From Sphingomonas sp. Ant H11 (GTDB taxonomy: Bacteria; Pseudomonadota; Alphaproteobacteria; Sphingomonadales; Sphingomonadaceae), in NCBI RefSeq assembly GCF_000797515.1, contig NZ_JSBN01000099.1:1-37317 (forward strand): DNA of 37,317 nt. Reading direction: 5' to 3'. This document shows positions 8,826 to 16,092 of the stretch, in pieces. Below the pieces are notes generated by a model that worked only from the letters and a program-made list of their open reading frames with translations, was not told where the DNA came from and did not search any database. The first letter of the stretch is position 1; every line of letters begins with the position of its first letter. The translations under genes were made by a program, and so were the position numbers.

Positions 8826-10106
8826 TCACCCCAACCGCAGCGCCAGCGCCGCAAGCGTCACCAGCAGGATCGGGATGGTGAGCGTGACACCCACCCGAAA
8901 ATAATAGCCCCAGCCGATCCGCACATCCTTTTGCCCAAGCACGTGCAGCCACAACAGGGTGGCGAGCGAACCGATCGGGGTAATCTTGGGCCCCAGATCG
9001 CAGCCGATAACGTTGGCGTAGATCATCGCCTGCCGGACCGCGCCGGTCGCGTGCGTGGCGTCGATCGACAACGCCCCCACCAATACGGTTGGCATGTTGT
9101 TCATAACCGAGGACAAGATTGCGGCGAGCAACCCGGTGCCGAAGGTGGCACCCCACACCCCGCCTTGCGCGGCGTGATCAAGCGCGGTGGCGATATAGCC
9201 GGTCAGTCCGGCATTCTTCAGGCCGAACACGACCAGATACATACCGAGCGAAAACACCACGACTTGCCACGGTGCACCGCGGATGACCGCGCCGGTTTGG
9301 ATCACATGGCCGCGCCCGGCGATGACGATCAGCACCAGCGCGGCGAGCGCGGCGGTGGCGCTGATCGGGACACCGATCGGGTCGAGCAGAAAGAAGCCGA
9401 CGAGCAGCATCGCCAGCACCACCCACCCGGCGCGAAAGGTCGCCGCGTCGCGGATCGCATCTGCGGGTTTGCGCAATTGGGTGACATCATAGTCCGCCGG
9501 AATATCGCGACGGAAGAACAGCAGCAGCGCCCCGAGCGTCGCGGCGATCGCGGCGAGATCGACCGGCACCATCACCAGCGCATAGTCCGCAAAGCCGAGC
9601 TTGAAGAAGTCGGCCGAAACGATGTTGACGAGGTTGGAAACGACCAGCGGCAGACTGGCGGTATCGGCGATGAAGCCCGCCGCCATGACGAACGCCAGCG
9701 TCGCCTTGGTTCCGTAACCCAATGCGCGCAGCATCGCGAGCACGATCGGCGTCAGGATCAGCGCCGCGCCATCGTTGGCAAAGAGCGAGGATACCGCCGC
9801 ACCCAGCAGCACCACCAGCGCGAACAGCCTTTTGCCGTTGCCGCCGCCCCAGCGTGCGACGTGCAACGCCGCCCATTCGAAGAAACCGGCGGCATCGAGG
9901 ATCAAGCTGATCAGGATGATCGCGACGAACGCGCCCGTCGCATTCCACACGATATTCCATACCACCGGGATGTCGGCGAGGGTGATCGCGCCTGCCAGCA
10001 ACGCGACGATGGCACCGCCCATCGCGCTCCAGCCAATGCCAAGCCCGCGCGGTTGCCAGATGACGAGCGTAATCGTCGCGAGAAAGATCAGAACGGCGGT
10101 GAGCAT
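8826..10106 (-). CDS. arsB: Arsenite efflux transporter ArsB
   Basis: Inner-membrane arsenite/antimonite exporter of 426 residues with about 11 hydrophobic segments. Family stretches include [45 protein letters not shown] and [21 protein letters not shown], all characteristic of ArsB rather than of Acr3. The ATG at 10106 shares one base with the arsC stop (TGATG), so translation is coupled. It is the last gene of arsR-arsC-arsB. No arsA ATPase is present, so it would run on membrane potential. Confidence 0.95.
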   Translation of the reverse strand: MLTAVLIFLATITLVIWQPRGLGIGWSAMGGAIVALLAGAITLADIPVVWNIVWNATGAFVAIILISLILDAAGFFEWAALHVARWGGGNGKRLFALVVLLGAAVSSLFANDGAALILTPIVLAMLRALGYGTKATLAFVMAAGFIADTASLPLVVSNLVNIVSADFFKLGFADYALVMVPVDLAAIAATLGALLLFFRRDIPADYDVTQLRKPADAIRDAATFRAGWVVLAMLLVGFFLLDPIGVPISATAALAALVLIVIAGRGHVIQTGAVIRGAPWQVVVFSLGMYLVVFGLKNAGLTGYIATALDHAAQGGVWGATFGTGLLAAILSSVMNNMPTVLVGALSIDATHATGAVRQAMIYANVIGCDLGPKITPIGSLATLLWLHVLGQKDVRIGWGYYFRVGVTLTIPILLVTLAALALRLG

Positions 10107-10546
10107 CAGCCGACGCGCTGGCCGTGCGCGTCGATTACTTGCTCGCCATCTTCCTTGGTGAACGCCCCTTGTTGCGGCGCAGGCAGCAAATCGAGCACCA
10201 ACTCGGACGGGCGGCAGAGCTTCACGCCGAGCGGCGACACCACCAGCGGGCGGTTGATCAGGATCGGATGCGCCATCATCGCATCGACCAGCGCGGCGTC
10301 GCTCAGGCTCTCATCGTCCAGGCCAAGCTCGGCATAGGGCGTGCCCTTTTCGCGCAGCAGATCGCGCGGGCGCATTCCGGCGCGGTCGATCAACTGCTCC
10401 AGCAGCGCGCGCGATGGCGGCGTCTTGAGATATTCGACGACGTGCGGCTCGATCCCTGCGTTGCGGATCATCGCCAGCGTGTTGCGCGACGTGCCGCAGG
10501 CCGGATTGTGATAGACGATGATATCGGTGGCGATCGGGTCGGTCAT
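10106..10546 (-). CDS. arsC: Arsenate reductase ArsC (glutaredoxin-dependent type)
   Basis: Reduces arsenate to arsenite using glutathione and glutaredoxin. 146 residues. The catalytic motif [13 protein letters not shown] contains Cys17, and the arsenate-binding arginines are represented by ILINRPLVV and LCRPSE. This is the E. coli R773 / Spx-like ArsC fold, not the thioredoxin-dependent low-molecular-weight phosphatase type. ATG 10546 overlaps the arsR stop by four bases (ATGA), and the stop overlaps arsB, giving a tightly coupled operon. Confidence 0.96.
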   Translation of the reverse strand: MTDPIATDIIVYHNPACGTSRNTLAMIRNAGIEPHVVEYLKTPPSRALLEQLIDRAGMRPRDLLREKGTPYAELGLDDESLSDAALVDAMMAHPILINRPLVVSPLGVKLCRPSELVLDLLPAPQQGAFTKEDGEQVIDAHGQRVG

Positions 10547-10896
10547 GCGTGTCCCTCCTTAGTACAGCGGCTGCGCAGCACGGTGTCGGCGAGCTGCCCG
10601 CAAATCTCCGGATTGCCGTCGCAGCAATCCTCCATGAGATATTCGAGTAAGCGCGCCATGCTGTCGTGCCGCGCGGAATAGATGACCGAACGCCCATCGC
10701 GGCGACTCGATACCAATTGGGCGTGCGACAGAATCTGGAGATTGGTCGACAAGCTATTGGCGGGAACGTCCAGCCGCCGCGAGATCTCGCCCGCCGCGAG
10801 CCCTTCGGGACCGGCCTGGACCAGCATGCGGAACACGCTGAGCCGCCCGGCATGGGCGAGCGCGGACAACGCGGAGACGGCGGTATATATTTCCAT
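10543..10896 (-). CDS. arsR: ArsR-family arsenite-responsive repressor
   Basis: A 117-residue winged-helix repressor of the ars operon. The recognition region is ANSLSTNLQILSHAQLVSSRRDGRSVIYS. It lacks the classical CVC motif of the R773 ArsR. It has Cys91, Cys92 and Cys99 near the C-terminus (MEDCCDGNPEIC), a spacing close to the three-cysteine C-terminal As(III) site described for Acidithiobacillus ferrooxidans ArsR. The palindrome at 10899-10914 ends three bases before the start codon and is the obvious operator. Divalent-metal sensing is a less likely alternative given arsC and arsB downstream. Confidence 0.93.
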   Translation of the reverse strand: MEIYTAVSALSALAHAGRLSVFRMLVQAGPEGLAAGEISRRLDVPANSLSTNLQILSHAQLVSSRRDGRSVIYSARHDSMARLLEYLMEDCCDGNPEICGQLADTVLRSRCTKEGHA

Positions 10897-10898
10897 AG

Positions 10899-10914
10899 TT
10901 CTACTATAATAGAA
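10899..10914 (-). promoter_or_regulatory. ars operator/promoter palindrome
   Basis: TTCTACTATAATAGAA is an inverted repeat (TTCTA/TAGAA with AT-rich centre) directly upstream of the arsR ATG. On the minus strand TATTAT within it lies about 10 bases from the ATG, so it may be both -10 element and operator, and the transcript may be leaderless or nearly so. Confidence 0.65.
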
Positions 10915-10944
10915 TTATGGAGTGATGCAAGGGCCTGCTATGGC

Positions 10945-10980
10945 GCTCCGTCATCCGGGGCGGTGCCCGGATGACGGAGC
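10945..10980. terminator. 15-bp perfect hairpin after the B12 receptor
   Basis: GCTCCGTCATCCGGG pairs with CCCGGATGACGGAGC around GCGGTG, ending 6 bp after the receptor stop. No U-tract follows in either direction. The CGTCATCC...GGATGACG core resembles the outer part of the palindromic units at 19338 and 35792, so it may be a single repeat unit used as a terminator. Confidence 0.6.
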
Positions 10981-10986
10981 TGGTGC

Positions 10987-12930
10987 TCAGAAGCGGGCGC
11001 GGACGCCACCGTAAACCGCGCGGCCCGGATTGGCGAAGCTGAACACGTCCTCATAATGCGCGTTGTTGAGGTTCTCGATCCGGCCGAACAGCGCGAAGTG
11101 CTTGGTCAGCTTCACGTCGCCATTGAGGTTGAGCAGCACATAATCGTGCAGCCGTACCGTGACCGGAACATAGGATGGATCGGTAAACGCCACGTCGCTG
11201 GTATCGCCATTGTAGCGCGCGACGGCGGTAAAGCCGAAGCGATCGTGCGGCGCGCGCCACCCGAGCGCGACGCTGGCGATATGGCTCGGGCGGCGCACTT
11301 CCTCCATGCCATTCTCGCGCGCGTGGAGATAGGTATAGGCCGCGTCGATCCGCCACGCGGTGCCGATGCGGGCGTGAGGAACGCCTCGACGCCGTGTTGG
11401 CGTGATTTGGTGGTGCGGTTGGCGGGTGTGGCGACGAAATTGGGTGCCGGATAGGTGGTGTAGATCTCATCCGACAAACGGCTGTCGAAATAGGTCGCGC
11501 CGATCAGCACATGGCCGTCGACGAAACTCTGCTCGATCCCGGCTTCCCAGCCCTCGGAGCGTTCCGGCTTCAGGCCCGGATTGCCGATGAAGCGCCCGTC
11601 GCTATAGCCGTAGAGTTCATAAAACCCCGGATTTTTCACGCCCGATCCCGCCGCTGCGCGAACCCGCGTACCGCTGTCGAAGCGATAGCTGCCCTGCACG
11701 CGATAGGTGGTGGTGTCCTGGAAGCGGTTGTTGAGGTCCTGCCGCAGCGACGCGCCGAACGCCGCATGCTCGCCCAGCGTCAGGTCATATTGTCCGACGA
11801 TGCCGACATTGTCGACTTGCCGCCGCCCGGTGAAGGCAAAGCCGGTCGGATCGGTATTGCGATAGCGTTCGCGTTCGATATCGACCGCGACGGTAAACTG
11901 ATGGCGCAGCGCGCCCTGGTTGAGCTTGAGCGTCGATTCATACGAGCCCTTAAGCCGCTGACCCGTGTCGCCATAGGTGCGCGCGGTCGCACCATAGCCA
12001 TTGCGCGTGGTATCGGCGATTTGCCCGGTCAGCGCCTGCGTCCACTTGCCGTCGAGCAAATCGAGCTCGCCGCGCAGCAGGCCGTAAACCGCTTCGTTGA
12101 TGAAATGCGCGCCCGGCGTGTCGATCGTATAGCCAAAGGTCTTGCTGGCGGAGTTGCTGTCGCTGTCGTTGAAATCGGCCTGGGTACGGGCATAGCGCGC
12201 GACGGCGGTGACGCGCGCATTGGATGCGGGCGACCACGTCGATTTGAACGACACCGCGCCCGAATCATTCCCGAGATTGCGCGTTCCCCCACGCGCGTTG
12301 GGGGTACCGCCGGTGGTGTTGAGCGTTCCCGACAGGGCATAGTCGAACGTGCCCGACACACCCGCAATGCGCGCGGCGGTGTTGACCGTGCCGAAGGAGC
12401 CACCCTCGATCCGCGCACTGATGCCTGGCGCTTCGCGGCCGGTCAGCGTGATATATTGGATTACCCCGCCGATCGCATCGGAGCCATAGATCGCGCTTTG
12501 CTGGCCGCGCAGGACTTCCACGCGCGCGACCTCGTCGGCGATCAGCGTGCCGAAATCGAATTCACCGGCATAGGGGTCGGACACTTCGATCCCGTCGATC
12601 AATACGAGCGTGTGGTTGGCCTCGGCCCCGCGCAGGCGGACTTGGGTCTGGCCGGGGATGCGGCTGACCGCGACGCCGGGCACGTCGCGCAGGATGTCGG
12701 AGACGGTGCGGGTCTGGCGTTGACCGAGCGCATCGGCATCAAGCACGGTGACCGAGCCGCCAATCTGATCCGCACGCAGCGGGGTGACGGTGGAGCGGAT
12801 GCCAGTGACGACGATGGACGAAGTGTCGTCGGTCGCTTGTGCGGGCACCGGATCGGGGGGCGACCTGAGCGAAGGCGGTGGCGGGGAGCAGCAGCGCGGC
12901 GAGCGCGGCCGAGGAAAGCAAAGTCTTCAT
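10987..12930 (-). CDS. btuB: TonB-dependent vitamin B12 receptor, two frameshifts
   Basis: Outer-membrane corrinoid transporter. The signal peptide MKTLLSSAALAALLLPATAFA starts at ATG 12930 in one frame. The mature part (TonB box SSIVVTG, plug RVEVLRGQQSAIYGSDAIGGVIQYIT) is in another because a C run at 12855-12860 seems one base too long. A second shift, a missing base near 11370-11375, separates the barrel from the last strands (VALGWRAPHDRF to VYGGVRARF). Correcting both gives 647 residues, close to BtuB. The B12 specificity rests on size, sequence character and the cobalamin riboswitch in its leader. Frame errors, not decay, are likely because coding quality holds on both sides. Confidence 0.88.
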
Positions 12931-13119
12931 GGCGTAAACGAGTCCCTTGGGCGTCGAGCGACAAGGGCCGGGGCGTCCGCTGCGAACGGTCGGGACACGC
13001 CACCGGACGGACGCATAAGCGCCCGGCACCGCCCCCGATGCGGCCCCAGCCGCACGTTCGTCGCTCAGACGAAAAGCGTTTCGCGCCTGGCCAATCCCAT
13101 GAGCCGGGCAAGAGCGACC
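12931..13119 (-). other. btuB leader between riboswitch and start codon
   Basis: No gene is evident. AAGGGA lies about 12 nt upstream of the ATG and can serve as RBS. Together with the riboswitch and its promoter side (to 13422), this fills the 490-bp stretch without coding sequence. Confidence 0.6.
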
Positions 13120-13345
13120 CGCGCCGGTCGGTCTCCTGGCTCACGGGTCATCGCGCGATGCGCGCCTTCCCAGGTGGTCCGCCACGGTGGCGGGCTTTCC
13201 CAGTGGCTGCGGAGCCGTTGCCGGTTCCGCCTGCGCGTCGTGCTCGCCGCTTACAGTTGCAGGGACAGCTGCAGATTTGCACGGAGCGTGCGCACTGCAT
13301 TCCCGGTACCGGCGCGAAGCTGGATGGCTCCTCGAAAGGGGCCAT
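13120..13345 (-). ncRNA. Cobalamin riboswitch in the btuB leader
   Basis: Read on the minus strand, the segment has the ordered cobalamin-aptamer landmarks: a GGTACCGGGAATGCAGTGCG block at the 5' side, GCAACTGTAAGCGGCGAG, AGCCACTGGGAAAGCCC, a CCTGGGAAGGCG block, and the B12 box GAGCCAGGAGACCGACC at 13142-13126. The btuB start lies about 190 nt downstream. Control is expected to be repression when adenosyl- or methylcobalamin binds. Between aptamer and gene there is a GCGGC/GCCGC hairpin near 13040-13055 but no clear intrinsic terminator, so translational control is plausible. Outer boundaries are approximate. Confidence 0.92.
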
Positions 13346-13422
13346 CACGAGGCGTGGGATAGGACGGGCGTTGCGATAAGCCAACCGATTTTCGCGGTGG
13401 TCCGTTCTGGACGCGGGCGCGG

Positions 13423-14321
13423 TTAGGCGGCGGCAGGCCGCGTGCCGCCGGCGAAGGTGACCGGCAGCTTCAGGAAGACGGTGCCGCCAGGGCTGGGCGG
13501 TGGCAGGGCACCCGCGCGAATGTTGACCTGAAGCGATGGCAGGATCAGCGTTGGCGCGGCCAGCGTGCGATCGCGCGCCTCGCGCATAGCGACAAAGGAC
13601 TGTTCGCTCACCCCCACATGCACATGGACGTTGGCGGCGGTTTCCTCCGCTACCGTGGTTTCCCAGCGATAATCGGTGCGCGTCGCGGGCAAATAATCAT
13701 GGCCGACGAACAGCCGCGTGTGCGGTGGCAGCGCCAGGATCTTGCCGATCGAGCGATAGAGCGTCGCCGCATCGCCGCCCGGAAAATCGCGCGCGCGGTG
13801 CCGTAATCGGGCATGAACAGCGTGTCGCCGACAAAGGCGGCATCGCCGATCAGATAGGTGCTGCAGGCGGGGGTGTGGCCGGGCGTATGCAACACGCCGA
13901 TCGACAGGTCCCCGAGCGGCAAATGATCGCCTTCCTTGAGCAACAGGTCGAACTGGCTGCCATCGGGCGCAACATCGTCAAGCTCGAACAGATCGGCAAA
14001 GACATGCTGAACCGCCGTAATGTGGGCGCCGATCGCGATCTTCGCGCCGGCGCGGTGCCGGATATGGTCGGCCGCCGACAGATGATCGGCATGGGCGTGC
14101 GTTTCCAGCACATAGACCAGATCCAGCCCCTGTTCCGCCACCGCCTGCAGCACGGCATCGGCCGACGCCGTGGACAGCGTGCCGCTCTTCGGTTCGAAAT
14201 CGAGCACCGGATCCACGATCGCGGCGACGCCTGTCGCGGGGTCGCTGACCAGATGCGTCGCGGTGAAGGTCGCTGAGTCGAAAAAGGTCTGCACATGGGG
14301 ATTGTGGTTGGGGCGGGGCAT
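13423..14321 (-). CDS. Metallo-beta-lactamase-fold persulfide dioxygenase-like hydrolase (Blh/ETHE1 type), one frameshift
   Basis: Likely oxidises glutathione persulfide to sulfite, as in BigR/SqrR loci. The metal motif THAHADH has His75, His77, Asp79 and His80, followed by HTPGHTPAC and GDTLFMPDYGTAR. A G is missing near 13788. After repair the reading continues ADFPGGDAATLYRSIGKILALP...LFVGHDY, giving 299 residues, the normal length. ATG 14321 has an ideal upstream GAAGGAG. It diverges from the regulator gene over a promoter with two palindromes. Glyoxalase II is the main alternative fold relative, but the sulfur-locus context favours a persulfide enzyme. Confidence 0.9.
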
Positions 14322-14342
14322 CGTTTTGGCTCCTTCTCGTCG

Positions 14343-14357
14343 CAATATAAGATATTG
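14343..14357. promoter_or_regulatory. Palindrome 1 in the divergent sulfur-locus promoter
   Basis: CAATATAAGATATTG is a perfect 6-bp inverted repeat with a 3-nt centre, 22 bp upstream of the hydrolase ATG, in an AT-rich island. It is a candidate binding site for the ArsR-type regulator encoded next to it. Confidence 0.5.
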
Positions 14358-14366
14358 CTAAATTAG

Positions 14367-14377
14367 ATTCAATGAAT
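14367..14377. promoter_or_regulatory. Palindrome 2 in the divergent sulfur-locus promoter
   Basis: ATTCAATGAAT is a perfect 5-bp inverted repeat around one base, 11 bp before the regulator ATG. BigR-type operators are AT-rich with similar elements, so autoregulation is plausible. Confidence 0.5.
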
Positions 14378-14388
14378 ATATTGAGGCT

Positions 14389-14748
14389 ATGGCTGACCCG
14401 ACCACTTTCGACCCTGCGCGATTCGAGGCGAATGCGACCGCTGCGGCCAAGCTGCTGCGGGCGCTGGCGAACGAACGACGGCTGATGATCCTGTGCCAAT
14501 TGACCGGCGGCGAGCGCTCGGTTGGGGAATTGCTGCCGCTGATCGGGCTGTCGCAATCCGCACTCTCGCAGCATCTCGCGGTGCTGCGCAGCGATGGGTT
14601 GGTGGCGACCCGGCGCGAGGGCGTGTCGATTCGCTATCGCATCGCCGATCCGGCGGCCGCGCAGGTGCTGGCGACGCTCGCGACCATTTTCTGTTCCGAT
14701 GATGTGGAGACGTCCCATGCCGAAACCCTTGCTTCCGCTGACGCCTGA
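14389..14748 (+). CDS. BigR/SqrR-like persulfide-sensing ArsR-family repressor
   Basis: A 119-residue winged-helix repressor. The recognition helix region is LSQSALSQHLAVLRSDGLVATRREGVSIRYR. Two cysteines, Cys36 (LMILCQL) and Cys102 (TIFCSD), are 66 residues apart, the same spacing as the pair that forms a di- or tetrasulfide in Rhodobacter SqrR, and no metal-binding CVC box is present. The neighbours (persulfide dioxygenase-like hydrolase, rhodanese, TauE/SafE) fit the BigR regulon. Its end overlaps the rhodanese start by 32 bp, so the two are co-transcribed. I am confident of the family; sulfide as the signal is strong inference. Confidence 0.9.
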   Translation: MADPTTFDPARFEANATAAAKLLRALANERRLMILCQLTGGERSVGELLPLIGLSQSALSQHLAVLRSDGLVATRREGVSIRYRIADPAAAQVLATLATIFCSDDVETSHAETLASADA

Positions 14749-15250
14749 GGCGGTCGAGGCGCGCCTGCGCCAAGGTCATGCGCTGCTGATCGACATTCGC
14801 GAGGACGACGAATTCGCCCGGCGGCATATCGCCGGCTCGGTGTCGTGCCCGTTGTCGCGCTTCAGTGCAGCGGCCTTGCCCGAACGGCCCGGGATCGACG
14901 TGGTGTTCCTGTGCCGCTCGGGCATGCGGACTGCCACCAATGCCGCGCGGCTGGCGGCGCCGGTGGCGGGGCAGGGCTATGTTCTGGAAGGCGGCCTCGA
15001 CGGCTGGGCGCGCGCCGGTTTGCCGGTCGAGGCGGACCGCAAGGCGCCGTTGGAGATGATGCGCCAAGTCCAGATCGTCGCTGGATCGCTGGTGCTGATC
15101 GGGGTGTGCCTGGGCTGGCTGGTGGCACCGGGCTTCTTTGCGCTGTCGGCCTTTGTCGGTGCGGGGCTGACCTTTGCAGGCATTAGCGGCTTTTGCGGGA
15201 TGGCGAAGCTGCTGGCGCTCTTGCCGTGGAACCGGACGGCTGCGCTGTAA
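14717..15250 (+). CDS. Rhodanese-domain protein with C-terminal DUF2892 membrane segment
   Basis: A sulfurtransferase tethered to the inner membrane. Residues 1-110 form a rhodanese domain with the active loop LCRSGMRT (persulfidated Cys); residues 115-170 form two hydrophobic helices (VAGSLVLIGVCLGWLV and GFFALSAFVGAGLTFAGISGF) of the DUF2892 type. Length 177. ATG 14717 lies inside the end of the regulator gene. Such fusions occur in BigR operons beside persulfide dioxygenases and would move sulfane sulfur to glutathione or sulfite. Confidence 0.9.
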   Translation: MPKPLLPLTPEAVEARLRQGHALLIDIREDDEFARRHIAGSVSCPLSRFSAAALPERPGIDVVFLCRSGMRTATNAARLAAPVAGQGYVLEGGLDGWARAGLPVEADRKAPLEMMRQVQIVAGSLVLIGVCLGWLVAPGFFALSAFVGAGLTFAGISGFCGMAKLLALLPWNRTAAL

Positions 15251-15265
15251 TCGGAGGAGAGCGTC

Positions 15266-16030
15266 ATGATCTCCTATCCGGCCGCGATCCTCGGTGGCGC
15301 GGTGATCGGCCTGTTGCTGTCGGTGTTCGGCGGTGGCGGGTCGGTGCTGGCAACGCCGTTGCTGCTCTATATCGTCGGCATCCGCGATCCGCATGTCGCG
15401 ATCGGCACATCGGCGGCGGCGGTCGCGGTCAATGCCGCGGTCGGGCTGCTGGTGCAGGCGCGTGCCGGGCGGGTGAAATGGCCGTGCGCACTGGTCTTTG
15501 GCGGGGCCGGGCTGACCGGCTCGCTGATCGGCGCGCATATCGCCAAGCAAATCGATGGCAGCCAATTGCTGATCTGGTTCGCGCTGGCGATGGCGCTGGT
15601 CGGAGGATCGATGCTGCTGCCGCGCAAAAGGGAGGGCGATGCCGGTGTGCGGTTGAACGCCGCCATCACCCTGAAGCTTGCCCCCGCAGGCGCGGTGACC
15701 GGGTTGGCCGCGGGCTTTTTCGGGATTGGTGGTGGCTTCCTGATCGTGCCGGGTTTGATGGCGGCGACGGGCATGACGCTGGCCAATGCGGCTGCCTCTT
15801 CGCTGGTGTCGGTGGTGCTGTTCGGCGCTGCGACCAGTGCGAGTTATGCGGCGTCGGGGCTGGTCAATTGGCCGGTCTTCGCCGCGCTGGTTGGCGGCGG
15901 GGCGATCGGATCTGCTCTTGCCATTCCGGTCGGTCGCGTGCTGGCGACGCGGGTTGCGGTCGCGCGGGTCGGCTTTGCGCTGATGGTGCTGGCGACCGCC
16001 GCTTATGTTGCCTGGCGGGCGCTGCGATAG
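15266..16030 (+). CDS. Sulfite exporter TauE/SafE family protein
   Basis: Inner-membrane permease of 254 residues with about eight hydrophobic segments in two inverted halves, each opened by a family motif: VFGGGGSVLATPLLL (residues about 14-28) and GFFGIGGGFLIVPGLM (about 150-165). It starts 15 bp after the rhodanese gene with RBS GGAGGAG, so it is the last gene of the sulfur operon. It probably exports the sulfite made by the persulfide dioxygenase. A different organosulfonate or anion cannot be excluded. Confidence 0.9.
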   Translation: MISYPAAILGGAVIGLLLSVFGGGGSVLATPLLLYIVGIRDPHVAIGTSAAAVAVNAAVGLLVQARAGRVKWPCALVFGGAGLTGSLIGAHIAKQIDGSQLLIWFALAMALVGGSMLLPRKREGDAGVRLNAAITLKLAPAGAVTGLAAGFFGIGGGFLIVPGLMAATGMTLANAAASSLVSVVLFGAATSASYAASGLVNWPVFAALVGGGAIGSALAIPVGRVLATRVAVARVGFALMVLATAAYVAWRALR

Positions 16031-16092
16031 CGCATAAGAATAGGGGCCCCGATCGCTCCGAGCCCCTTCTTCCTCCGTAAGAGCCGGAGGTT

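Noticed and set aside
6047..8854. A 935-codon open frame antisense to the TonB receptor
   Set aside because: It is Arg/Ile-rich with no recognisable domains and mirrors the codon pattern of an intact receptor gene. It is a high-GC shadow frame.
8727..10337. A 536-codon plus-strand frame antisense to arsB and arsC
   Set aside because: Gln/Arg/His-rich shadow. arsB and arsC on the other strand are unmistakable.
11511..13379. A 622-codon plus-strand frame across btuB and its riboswitch
   Set aside because: Covers the riboswitch and is antisense to btuB. Composition is that of a shadow frame.
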